Shown piece by piece: positions 17,849 through 29,000 of a DNA stretch of 64,000 nucleotides. Under the pieces are notes generated by a model. The model saw only the letters and a program-made list of their open reading frames with translations. It was not told the DNA's origin and ran no database searches. Within the stretch, counting starts at the first letter, position 1; each line of letters opens with the position of its first letter. Both the position numbers and the translations under genes were made by a program. Source of the DNA: Eledone cirrhosa (lineage: Eukaryota > Mollusca > Cephalopoda > Octopoda > Eledonidae); contig OZ024741.1 in assembly GCA_964016885.1 (NCBI GenBank), positions 413,098,312 to 413,162,311 on the forward strand, in the 5' to 3' direction.

Positions 17849-18082
17849 GTAAGTCTTGAATCCATTTTTCTTTAACCCTTCTCTCAGATGTTTTTTTGGT
17901 TGGGTTTCTATTACAGCTTTTTAGAATAGAATCAAAACGTTCTTTATTTTTTCAGAAAGTTAATTTTCATATATGTTGTTTTAATGTTGCAATACTAAAG
18001 AAACTGTAAAGGAAGGGGTGAACAACCGAGCCAACACCAGAGCAAAAGACAGCAACGTCGCGAGGAGTACTGAGAAACCTCT
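17849..18082. other. Unique sequence without a recognised gene
   Basis: If the exon at 17710-17848 is real, this is the start of its downstream intron. T-rich tracts followed by CAG occur (TTTCTATTACAG near 17924, TTTTTTCAG near 17957), but no further exon is supported. Confidence 0.4.
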
Positions 18083-18358
18083 CTAATGATTTTTGAGGCA
18101 AGCCAGCACACTCGTAGCGTTGCCTCGGGTGATGGTGAGGCTAATGCGGCGGAACAAACAAGCGCCCTTGCGAGATTCGCCAGTTACCTCTATTAGGCGA
18201 GCCGTCAGTGAAGAGAGGAACCTCGCAGTCAGCGGCCTGACTCCCCCAAATGTCTCGAAAACCACAGGCTGAAAAATGTAGCTGGCCGACAGATCACAGT
18301 ATTTGAGGGTCTTACTCCACTCAGCTGTGGATTGTTTATTTAGAGTTGTGTAAATCAC
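18083..18358 (-). pseudogene. C-terminal fragment of another retroelement protein
   Basis: A 91-codon frame with AEWSKTLKYCDLSASYIFQP, VVFETFGGVRPL and RISLTITRGNATSVL. A YxFxPVxxETxG block followed by a RxSxxxQRGNAxxV-like block is a familiar ending of reverse-transcriptase-encoding repeats in invertebrate genomes, so I read this as the last ~80 residues of such a protein. The upstream RT is missing. Its GC content is clearly higher than the neighbouring AT-rich DNA. The family name is not certain. Confidence 0.5.
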
Positions 18359-18388
18359 ATTACAAATTGTTCACAATTCTTTCAGAAT
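18359..18388. repeat. Second copy of the 30-bp repeat at 121-150
   Basis: Identical to 121-150 over 30 bp. It sits exactly at the join of the preceding retroelement fragment and the mariner remnant. Confidence 0.6.
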
Positions 18389-18409
18389 GGAAATATAAAC
18401 ACACATGAT

Positions 18410-19217
18410 AAATACAATTAACTTTTGCTGGGAACCTTACAAAATTTTCAGCCATCCATTCCTGCCTTGAACCTTGTGTGATAGTGTAGTGTCTTCCTGA
18501 AGCACATTAGACCTCCCATTATCACTGTCTATCCAGGACTTAACAACTGTTTCCAGGACTTTAATATAGGCAACCGGCCTTATGGAAAGAAGTGAGGAGG
18601 CATCATATGTCCTTCATTGCTGACAACACCCCAAAACATGACAGTTGCAGGAACCTTTTAGTGCATAACTGTTGGAACTTCAGAAGGGTCTGCACATAAC
18701 CATCTGTCATTTATTTTGTTAAATTTCTGATCTTGGTCAAAGTTTGTCACATCTGAGAAAAACCAAATCACTTCATCTTCTGTTGGATTTTTAAGTTTAT
18801 TTGAGAGACTTTTAGATCTGATTAAACGATTTTCTTTTGTTTTTTTCTCACATAAATTCACCTTTCCTCATTACATAAGACTTATATCTGATATCATCGT
18901 GGGCAATATTTCTGATTGTTCCTTCTGATACATGGAAATCTTTTACTAGTGACCTCATGGATTTGGGATTGTCATCAACGGTCTACTGAACTTGCTGGAT
19001 AAATTTAGGTGTTCTGGTGATGTCAGAGCATTAGGAATACTTAAGCTCTGATACTGCTGATACATTCCTATCTTCAGTCTCTAACTCCTTAGGAACTTTG
19101 TAGACAAAAAATCTGGCAACTTTTAAAAATCGAGATATCTCTAAATCTATACTCAGCCTTTAAAGCCACAATTATGCTGGCCTTTTCATTTCTTGAGTAA
19201 GCTGAGTGTCTGCCATT
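18410..19217 (-). pseudogene. Decayed mariner-type transposase
   Basis: On the minus strand a start MADTQLTQEMK (19217) is followed, across several frames, by a helix-turn-helix part (DDNPKSMRSLVKDFHVSEG, then TIRNIAHDDIRYKSYV), SKSLSNKLKNPTEDEVIWFF, SDVTNFDQDQKFNKINDRWL, CADPSEVPTVMH, and then YIKVLETVVKSWIDSDNG. These are the conserved blocks of a mariner/Tc-type cut-and-paste transposase; the first catalytic aspartate lies in the FFSDVTNFD region. Stops and frameshifts are frequent and the C-terminal end with the last catalytic block is missing. I found no convincing terminal inverted repeats. Confidence 0.75.
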
Positions 19218-19309
19218 ATTGATTTCTGAAAAAAAAAAATGATATAGTTAAGTAAAATGCAGCAATAACCAAAGAAGGGTATGTCCTTAAATACCTTACG
19301 CACCCTATA

Positions 19310-19337
19310 TATATATTTACACATATATATTTGTGTG

Positions 19338-19379
<42 letters not shown>

Positions 19380-19423
19380 TATATATGTGTGTGTGTCTGT
19401 GTATTATGTATGTAAATATGTAC

Positions 19424-19455
<32 letters not shown>

Positions 19456-19460
19456 AAAGA
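19310..19460. repeat. TA/CA/TG microsatellites
   Basis: TATATATTTACACATATATA followed by TA, CA and TG runs to about 19453. They produce only low-complexity open frames. Confidence 0.9.
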
Positions 19461-19570
19461 TGAGTTCCTTTAATTAACATACAATATGTCTGTTTAATAA
19501 ACTCTTTTGATCATCGAGATAGATTTTGTCTGTTAAGTCTTTTGATGTTGATACCAATATGGAGGATATT

Positions 19571-19697
19571 AACACACACACATACATACACACATATACC
19601 TACACACATGCCTACACATACACACACACACATACACACATATACACATACACATATACCTACACACATACACAGACACATACACATACACACACAC
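19571..19697. repeat. (CA)n/(CATA)n microsatellite
   Basis: ACACACATACATACACACATA-like repeats with a CTGTCTGTCTG run just beyond (19738-19758). Confidence 0.9.
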
Positions 19698-19777
19698 TGC
19701 TAGTGTTTTTTTATGTATCTTTTACTATATCTGTTAGTCTGTCTGCCTGTCTGTCTGTTGGTAAATTGTTTTAACCA

Positions 19778-19923
19778 TTTTGGTCCTAACTAGGTCTGCC
19801 TCCATCAAAGAAAGACCCCAATTTTGGCCCTAACATGGTCCTAGGTCTGCCTCTATCAAACAAAGCCCCTAATTTTGGTCCTAACATGGTCCTAGGTCGG
19901 CCTCTATCAAAGAAAGCCCCCAA
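19778..19923. repeat. 51-bp tandem repeat, about three copies
   Basis: Copies start at 19778 (shortened by an internal deletion), 19822 and 19873. Each contains TTTTGGTCCTAACATGGTCC (or a one-base variant), TAGGTCTGCCTCTATCAAA and AAGCCCCCAA. The second and third copies differ at only a few positions. The array is short and looks recent. Confidence 0.85.
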
Positions 19924-19989
19924 TCTTCCTTATGAAATAAATAATTAATAATCTATATTTAAATTTGAGTAACTTCTGTCATCACACAA

Positions 19990-20400
19990 TATGTATGTGT
20001 GTGTTTGTGTGAATGTATGTGTGTGTTTGTGTAAATGTGTGTGTGAATGTGTGTGTGTGAATGTGTGTTTGTGTGAATGTGTGTGTTTGTGTGAATGTAT
20101 GTGTATGTTTGTGTGAATGTGTGTGTGTGTGTGTTTGTGAATATATGTGTATGTTTGTGTGAATGTGTGTGCGTGTTTGTGTGAATGTGTGTGTGTGTGT
20201 GTGTGTAAAAGAAAGGAAGGGGATGGTGAAAACACTATAGAAAAACAGCCTGCTATGCTGTGTGTGAGTGTATGTGTATGGGTGTGTTTAAATGTTTGTG
20301 TATGAGTGTGTTTATGTAAATGTATGTGTGTGTGTTTATATAAATGTGTGCATGTGTGTGTGTTTATGTAAATGTATGTGTGTGTGTGAATGTCTGTTAG
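19990..20400. repeat. (TG)n and TGTGTGAATG minisatellite
   Basis: GTGTGTTTGTGTGAATGTAT-like units (19990-20205) and TGTGTGTTTATGTAAATGTA-like units (20275-20400) flank a 60-bp unique patch around 20210-20265. Long minus-strand frames here are repeat artefacts. Confidence 0.9.
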
Positions 20401-20461
20401 TGTGTATTTTTGTGTCTGTGTTTGCGCGTTTATATTTATATACCCATATAAATATATGGGT

Positions 20462-20912
20462 ATATATGTACACACATACACACATATACATACACACATG
20501 CACATATACACATGGACATACACATACACACATACACATACACACATACACATGTACATACACACATGTACATATACACATACACACATACACATGTACA
20601 TACACACATGTACATACACATACACACATGTACATACACAGATGTACATACACACATACACATACACACATACACATGTACATACACACATGCACATACA
20701 CACATGCACATACACACATGCACATACACATACACACATACACATGCACATACACACATGTACATACACACATGTACATACACACATGTACATACACACA
20801 CACACATGTACATACACAGATGTACATACACAGATGTACATACACACATGTACATACACGCATGTACATACACACATGTACATACACATGCACACATACA
20901 CATACACAAGAG
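20462..20912. repeat. 14-bp minisatellite TACATACACACATG and variants
   Basis: About 30 units of TACATACACACATG with CA-expanded, GCACAT and GATGTA variants. ATG...CAT self-complementarity recurs in each unit (CATGTACATACACACATGTA), so short hairpins are possible. No coding function is credible. Confidence 0.9.
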
Positions 20913-21151
20913 TCAGCATGTTGAAAAAATCCTTGTAATTAATAATTTTAATAAATTTCATAAAAACCCTCCATTAATTAATTAAAATAGTGTGGGCTTC
21001 GTTAGAAATATAGACATTATAGGGCTAAAGGGATTCTATTTAAATTAAAATAATCCAATAATTTTATATAAAGATGTTAAAATACTATCTTATGAAATAA
21101 TTAATAATTTTAGTTAATCCCTCAAAATACTTCATTAATTTTAACTTTGCC

Positions 21152-21232
21152 TTTCATCCTTACGGGGTCGATAAAATAAAGTACCAGTAATGTACTGGGT
21201 AATTGCTGGCCTTGTGCCTAAAATAGAAACAA
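21152..21232 (+). mobile_element. SINE 3' tail fragment
   Basis: TTTCATCCTTACGGGGTCG, GATAAAATAAAGTACCAGTA and GGCCTTGTGCCTAAAATAG, ending GAAACAATTA. Nearly the same sequence is inserted at 10645-10721. This tail is, to my knowledge, common in cephalopod genomes. Confidence 0.8.
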
Positions 21233-21394
21233 TTAATTAACTAAGAATGTTTCATTAGACATAAATTCATCTGACATAAATAGGTTAATATAAGTCAATA
21301 AAACCAATATGATTGATTATCTATCTATAGATTTTAAACATACCACATAGCAATATAATTAATACTTTGACTTGTTTTCACTTTTATTTTTATA

Positions 21395-21592
21395 TATATA
21401 TATATGGATGTGTATATATATATGTATATATATATATATATGGATGTGTGTATATGTATGTATATATATATATATGGATGTGTGTATATGTATGTATATA
21501 TATATATATATATGGATGTGTGTATATGTATGTATATATATATATATATATGGATGTGTGTATATGTATGTATATATATATCTATATCTATA
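21395..21592. repeat. 36-38-bp TA-rich minisatellite, five copies
   Basis: GGATGTGTATATATAT/GGATGTGTGTATATGTATG blocks at 21405, 21441, 21476, 21514 and 21552 are separated by TATATATATA. Unit length varies only through TA number. Confidence 0.9.
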
Positions 21593-22084
21593 TAGGTTTC
21601 TTGGTGAGGAGGGTGACTTTGGACATCCTGCAGGACTAAAAACAAATCCTGTCAAAGGGCAAAGGAGTTCTTAAGAGTCAATGGCCATCCAAAATCACCG
21701 GGAGAGATGACCCCTTAGCCTTTGTCAGGGCAGAATTCTAGGAGAAGGAAAACTCTGATATAACACCTGCAACCCTGATGGTATCCAATGATGTTGACTT
21801 GTTCTTCTTTTTGGTAAATATCATCTTGGTTAAGAGAGTGGGACTAGCTTTGTGCAGTGCCTTTGCTCACTATAAAAGCTTCACGGCACAGGCATTGCTT
21901 TATATCTGGAGGTTTCTCTGCACTTGTCGTCACATGGTACCATGGGCCCAGCACTGTGTATCAATAATTGTCACAAGTGTTGTGTTTGTACCAGAGTTTT
22001 CAAGTCGCTGGCTGGGCTAAGAAGTCACACTTGTTCAGCGCATCAGTAGGGGTTCTCCTAAATGAATATAAAGTAGTGGCCGTA
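21593..22084. other. Unique-looking sequence without a recognised gene
   Basis: Moderate GC content (AGGAGGGTGACTTTGGACAT near 21607; GGGAGAGATGACCCCTTAGC near 21701). Short open frames occur, but none carries a motif and no strong splice pair is visible. It may be an old repeat that I do not recognise. Confidence 0.4.
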
Positions 22085-22204
22085 CTCAAACGAGTTGGCA
22101 GCCACCATATCTATATATATGTGTATATATACACACACATATATATATGTGTGTATAGATTTTTGTGTTGGGGTGGGGGAGGGGGTGCAGTGTTTGTTTC
22201 TGTA

Positions 22205-22492
22205 TTCCATTTATTAATTTCAATAATTAGGCTGCAGCCATGCTGTAGTACTAACTTGAAAGAATTTAGTTGAACATATCAATGCCAGTATGCTTTTGCT
22301 GGTTTCAGTCATCTGACTGTGGTCATGCTGGGGCACAACCTTGAAGGGATTTACTATATATCAGTTCCTGTATGAGCAAGGCATGGTCAGCCGACCAGAC
22401 ACTGCCCACAACAGGACAACCCGTGTAACCCATGCTAGCGTGGAAGAACGGACATAAAACGGTGATGATGATGATGATGATGATGATGATAC
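22205..22492 (+). mobile_element. Cephalopod retroposon 3' end with two diverged ~100-bp subunits
   Basis: AGGCTGCAGCCATGCTG...AACTTGAAAGAATTTAG (22230) and GACTGTGGTCATGCTGGGGC then ACAACCTTGAAGGG (22316) look like two diverged copies of one unit. They are followed by AACCCATGCTAGCGTGGAAG and GACATAAAACGGTGATGATG (22427-22490), the same LINE/SINE tail as elsewhere in the window. The satellite array begins about 125 bp later. Confidence 0.6.
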
Positions 22493-22615
22493 ATATAAGC
22501 CAAAAAATATGTGACAAAAAATTCAATGGTAAAATGGGTGGGGAGGGGTTTATATTCAAGGTCAATATTTTGCCAATTTTCATTAACTTGATATTCTACA
22601 TAAATGAATTGCTAA

Positions 22616-23010
22616 AATATTTTCACTTTGGAGGTGAATATTACACCAGTTTCACTTTGGAGGGGAATATTACATCAGTTTCACTTTGGAGGGGAATATT
22701 ACACCAGTTTCACTTTGGAGGGGAATATTACACCAGTTTCACTTTGGGGGTGAATATTACACCAGTTTCACTTTGGAGGGGAATATTACACCAGTTTCAC
22801 TTTGGGGGTGAATATTACACCAGTTTCACTTTGGAGGGGAATATTACACCAGTTTCACTTTGGGGGGGAATATTACACCAGTTTCACTTTGGAGGGGAAT
22901 ATTACATCAGTTTCACTTTGGAGGGGAATATTACATCAGTTTCACTTTGGAGGGGAATATTACACCAGTTTCACTTTGGGGGTGAATATTACACCAGTTT
23001 CATTTTGGGG
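22616..23010 (+). repeat. Homogeneous proximal edge of the 29-bp array
   Basis: The first ~13 monomers are nearly identical, differing almost only in the G-rich block and at CACC/CATC. The following kilobases are much more diverged. Confidence 0.8.
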
Positions 23011-25271
23011 TGAATATTACAGCAGTTTTACTTTGGCGGGGAATATTACACCAGTTAAAATTTGGAGGTGAATATTACACCAGTTTCACTTTGGAGGTGA
23101 ATATTAGACCTGTTTCACTTTGGGGTGAATATTACACCTGTTTCACTTTGGAGGTGAATATTAAACCTGTTTCACTTTGGGGGTTAATATTACACTAGTT
23201 TCACTTTGTAGGGGAATATTAAACCTGTTTCACTTTGGGGGTTAATATTACACTAGTTTCACTTTGTCGTTGAATATTACACCAGTTTTACTTTGGCGGT
23301 GAATATTACACCAGTTTCACTTTGGAGCGGAATATTACACCAGTTTCACTTTGGAGGTGAATATTACACCAGTTTCAATTTGAGGGCGAATATTACACCA
23401 GTTTCACTTTGTAGGGGAATATTAAACCTGTTTCACTTTGGGGGTGAATATTACACCAGTTTCAATTTGAGGGCAAATATTACACCAGTTTCACTTTGTA
23501 GGGGAATATTAAACCTGTTTCACTTTGGGGGTGAATATTACACCAGTTTCACTTTGGAGGTGAATATTAGAGCTGTTTCACTTTGGGGTGAATATTACAC
23601 CTGTTTCACTTTGGAGGTGTATATTACACCAGTTTCACTTTGCAGGGGATTATTACACCTGTTTCACTTTGGGGGTGAATGTTACATCTGTTTCACTTGG
23701 AGGGTGGGGGGGGGGGAATATTAACCCTGTTTCACTTTGGGAGGGGGGCACATTACACCAGTTTCACTTTGGTGTTGAATTTTACACCTGTTTCACTTTG
23801 GAGGGGAATATTACACCTGTTTCACTTCGGGGAGTGAATATTACACCTGTTTCACTTTGGTGGGAGGGGGGATATTACACCTGTTTCACTTTGGAGGGGA
23901 ATATTACACCAGTTTCACTTTGGAGGTGAATATTACACCTGTTTCACTTTGGGGGTGAATATTACACCTGTTTCACTTTGGAGGGGATAATTACACCTGT
24001 TTTGCTTTGCAGGTGAATATTACACCTGTTTTACTTTGGAAGCGGAATATTACACCCGGTTCACTTTGGGGTGGGGATATTACACCTGTTTCACTTTGCG
24101 GGGGAATATTACACCAGTTTCAATTGGGGGAGGGATTTTACACCTCTTTTTAATTGGAGGGGAATATTACACCAGTTTCACTTTGGAGGGGAATATTACA
24201 CCAGTTTCACTTTGGGTTTGAATATTACACCTGTTTCACTTTGGAGGGGAATATTACACCAGTTTTAATTTGAGGGTGAATATTACACCTGTTTCACTTT
24301 GAAGGTGAATATTACACCAGTTTCACTTCGGAGGGGAATATTACACCTGTTTCACTTTGGGGGTGAATATTACACCAGTTTCACTTTGGGGGTTAATATT
24401 ACACCAGTTTCACTTTGGGGGTGAATATTACACTAGTTTCACTTTGGAGGGGAATATTAAACCTGTTTCACTTTGGGGGTGAATATTACACCAGTTTCAC
24501 TTTGGAGGTGAATATTACACCTGTTTTACTTTGGAGGGGAATATTACACCTGTTTCACTTTGGAGGGGAAAATTACACCTGTTTCACTTGAGGGGGGGGG
24601 GGGGGATTACACCTGTTTCACTTTGGATGGGAATATTACAACAGTTTCACTTTGGGGGTTAATATTACACCAGTTTCACTTTGGGGGTGAATATTACACC
24701 TGTTTCACCTTGGAGGTGAATATTACACCAGTTTCACTTTGGAGGGGTATATTACACCAGTTTCACTTTGGAGGTGAATATTATACCAGTTTCAATTTGG
24801 GGTTGAATATTACATCAGTTTTACTTTGAAGGGGAATATTAAACCTGTTTCACTTGGGGGGGGGGGGGGGGATATTACACTAGTTTCACTTTGGAGGTGA
24901 ATATTAGAACTGTTTCATTTTGGGGGTGAATATTACACCTGTTTCACTTTGGAGGTGTATATTACACCAGTTTCACTTTGGGGGTGAATATTACACCTGT
25001 TTCACTTTGGAAGTGAATATTACACCAGTTTCACTTTGCAGGGGATTATTACACCTGTTTCACTTTGGGGGTGAATGTTACATCTGTTTCACTTGGGGGG
25101 GGGGATATTAACCCTGTTTCACTTTGGGAGGGGGGCACATTACACCAGTTTCACTTTGGGGTTTAATTTTACACCTGTTACACTTTGGGGGAGAATATTA
25201 CACCTGTTTCACTTTGGGGGTGAATATTCCACCTGTTTCAATTTGGAGGGGAATATTACACCTGTTTCACT

Positions 25272-26090
25272 TTGGGGGAGGAATATTACACCAGATTCAT
25301 TTTCGAGGGGAATATTACACCTATTTCACTTTGGGGGGAATGTTACACCTGTGTCACTTTGCGGGGGAATATTACTCCTCTTTTACTTTGGAGGGGAATA
25401 TTACACCTGTTTCACTTTGGGGGTGAATATTACAGCTGTTTCATTTTGGAGGGGAATATTACACCTATTTCACTTGGGGGGGGGGGGGGATATTACACCT
25501 GTTTCACTTTGGAGGGGAATATTACAGCTGTTTCAATTTGTGGGTGAATATTACACCTCTTTCACTTTGGAGGGGAATATTAAACCTGTTTCACTTTGGG
25601 GAGGAATATTACACCAGCTTCACTTTGGAGATGAATATTAGACCTGTTTCACTTTGGGGGTGAATATTATACCTGTTTCACTTTGGGGGAGAATATTACA
25701 CCTGTTTCACTTTGGGGAGGGGGGATATTACACCTGTTTCATTTTGGGGGTGAATATTACACCAGTTTCACGTTGGGGGTGAATATTACACCAGTTTCAC
25801 TTTGGGGGTGTATATTACACCTGTTTCACTTTGGAGGTGAATATTACACCAGTTTCACTTTGGAGGGGAATATTACACCTGCTTCACTTTGGGGGAGGAA
25901 TATTACACCAGATTCATTTTGAAGGGGAATATTACACCTATTTCACTTAGGGGGGAATGTTACACCTGTGTCACTTTGCGGGGGAATATTACACCTCTTT
26001 TACTTTGGAGGGGAATATTACACCTGTTTCACTTTGTGGGTGAATATTACAGCTGTTTCATTTTTGAGGGGAATATTACACCTGTTCTAC
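25272..26090 (+). repeat. Tandem block duplication, offset 617 bp
   Basis: The unusual monomer series starting CCAGATTCATTTTCGAGGGG at 25291 recurs at 25908 (CCAGATTCATTTTGAAGGGG) with the same neighbours (ATTTCACTT..GGGGGGAATG, TGTGTCACTTTGCGGGGG, CTCTTTTACTTTGG) at a constant distance of 617 bp. Confidence 0.8.
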
Positions 26091-29000
26091 TTTGGAGGGG
26101 AATATTACACCTGTTTTACTTTGGAGGGGAATATTACACCTATTTCACTTGGGGGAGGGGGGATATTACACCTTTTTCACTTTGGAGGTGAATATTACAC
26201 CAGTTTCAATTTGTTGGTGAATATTACACCTCTTTCACTTTGGAGGGGAATATTACACCTGTTTCACTTTGGGGAGGGGGGATATTACACCTGTTTCATT
26301 TTGGGGGTAAATATTACACCAGTTTCACTTTGGAGGTGAATATTACACCAGTTTTACTTTGGGGGTGAATATTACACCAGTTTTACTTTGGGGGTGAATA
26401 TTACACCAGTTTCACTTTGGGGGTGAATATTACACAAGTTTCAAATTGGAGGGGAATATTATACCAGTTTCACTTTGTAGGGGAATATTACACCAATTTC
26501 ACTTTGGGAGTTAAATATTTCACCAGTTTCAATTTGGGGGTGAATATTACAGCAGTGTTCACTTGTGAGGGGAATATTACACCAGTTTCCATTGGAGGGG
26601 GGGATATTACACCTCTTTCATTTTGTAGGTGAATATTACACCTGTTTCACTTTGGGAGGGAGGGGGATATTACACCAGTTTCAATTTGGAGGTGAATATT
26701 ACACCTGTTTTACTTTGGAGGGGAATATTACACCTGTTTCACTTTGGAGGTGATTATTACACCTGTTTCACTCTGGAGGGGATTATTACACCTGTTTCAC
26801 TTGGGGGGGGGGGAATATTACACCTGTTTCACTTTGGAGGTGAATATCACACCAGTTTCACTTTGGAGGTGAATATTACACCTGTTTCAATTTGGGGCGA
26901 ATATTACACCTGTTTCACTTTGGGGATGAATATTACACCTGTTTCACTTTTGCGGGGAGGATATTACACCTGTTTTACTTTGGTGGTGAATATTACACAT
27001 GTTTCACTTTGGTGGTGAATATTACACCTGTTTCACTTTGGAGGGGAATATTACACCTGTTTCACTTTGGAGGGGAATTTTACACCTGTTTCAGTTTGTG
27101 GGGGAATATTACACCTGTTTCACTATGTAGGGGAATATTACACCTGTTTCACTTTGGGGGTGAATATTACACCTGTTTCACTTGGTGGAGGGGGATATTA
27201 CACCTGTTTCACTTTGGAGGGGAATTTTACATCTGTTTCAGTTTGCGGGGGAATATTACACCTGTTTCACTTTGGAGGGGAACATTACACCTGTTTCACT
27301 TTGGATGGTTATATTACACCTCTATCACTTTGGGGAGGAATATGACACGTGTTTAACTTTGGAGGGGAATATTTCACCTGTTTCACCTTGGGGGGGGATA
27401 TTAAACCTGTTTCACATGGGGGGGGGCTATATATTATACCTGTTTCACATTGGGATAAATATTACACCTGTTTCACTTTGAAGGGCAATATTACATCTTT
27501 TTCACTTTGGGGGTGAATATTACACCTGTTTCACTTTTGGGGGGCGGGATATTACACATGTTTCACTTTGGAGGTGAATATTACACCTGTTTCACTTTAG
27601 AGGGGAATATTACCGCTGTTTCACTTTGGATGGGAGTATTACACCTTTTTCACCTTGGATGGGAATATTACACCTGTTTCACTTTCCGAGGGAATATTAC
27701 ACCTGTTTCAGCTTGGGGGGGGGGGGGGATATTACACCTTTTTCATTTTGGGGGGAATATTACACCTGTTTCACTTTGGAAGGGAATATTACACTTGTTT
27801 CACTTTCGAGTGGAATATTACACCAGTTTCACTTTGGAGAGGAATATTACACTAGTTTTACTTTAGGGGTGAATATTACACCAGTTTTACTTTGGAGGTG
27901 AATATTTCACAAGTTTCACTTTGGAGGGGAATATTACACCAGTTTCAATTGGAGGGGGGATATTACACCTCTTTTATTTTGGATGGGAATATTACACCTG
28001 TTTCACTTTAGGGGTGAATATTACACCTGTTTCACTTTGGAGGGGAATATTGCACCTGTTTCACTTTGGGCGTGAATATTACACCTGTTTCACTTTGGGA
28101 GGGAGGTTGATATTACACCAGTTTCACTTTGGAGCTGAATATAACACCTGTTTCAGGTTGCAGGGGAATATTACAACAGTTTGTGGGGGATATTACAACT
28201 GTTTTACTTTTGAGGGCAATATTACACCTCTTTCATTTCGGAGGGGGGGGGGGATATTACACCTGTTTCACTTGGGGGGTGGGGGATATTACACCTGTTT
28301 CACTTTGGATATGAATATTACACCTTTTTCACTTTGGGGGTGAATTTACACCTGTTTCACTTTGTGGGTGAATATTACACCTGTTTCACTTTGGAGGTGA
28401 ATATTACACCTGTTTCATTTTGGATGGGAATATTACACCTGTTTCATGGAGGGGAGGATATTACACCTATTTCCCTTTGGAGGGGAATTTTACACTTGTT
28501 TCAGTTTGTGGGGGAATATTACACCTCTTTCACTTTGTAGGTGAATATTACACCTGTTTCACTTTGGTGAGTAATATTACACCTGTTTCACTTTGGGGAG
28601 GAATATTACACCTGTTTCACTTTGGAGGGGAATATTACACCTGTTTCACTTTGCGGGGGAATATTACACCAGTTTCAATTGGGGGAGGGGAATATTACTT
28701 CTGATTTACTCTGCAGGGGAATAATAAACCAGTTTCACTTTGGGGGTGGATATTACACCTGTTTTACTTTGGGGGTGAATATTACACCTGTTTCACTTTG
28801 AAGGGGAATATTACACCTATTTCACTTTTGGGGGTGAATATTACACCTGTTTCACTTGGGGGGGGATATTACATCTCTTTCACTTTGGCGGGGAATAATA
28901 ATCCAGCTTCACTTTAGATATAAATATTACACCGGTTTCACTTTGAGGTTAAATATTACACCTGTTTCACTTTGGAGGGGAATATTACACAAGTTTCACT

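Noticed and set aside
18083..18358. Independent small host gene of 91 codons
   Set aside because: Its motifs match the end of retroelement proteins, it abuts a transposase remnant, and it has no promoter or splice context.
19945..20985. ORFs up to 338 codons rich in Cys/Val/Tyr or His/Thr
   Set aside because: They are produced by TG-rich and 14-bp minisatellite repeats and are open on both strands for that reason.
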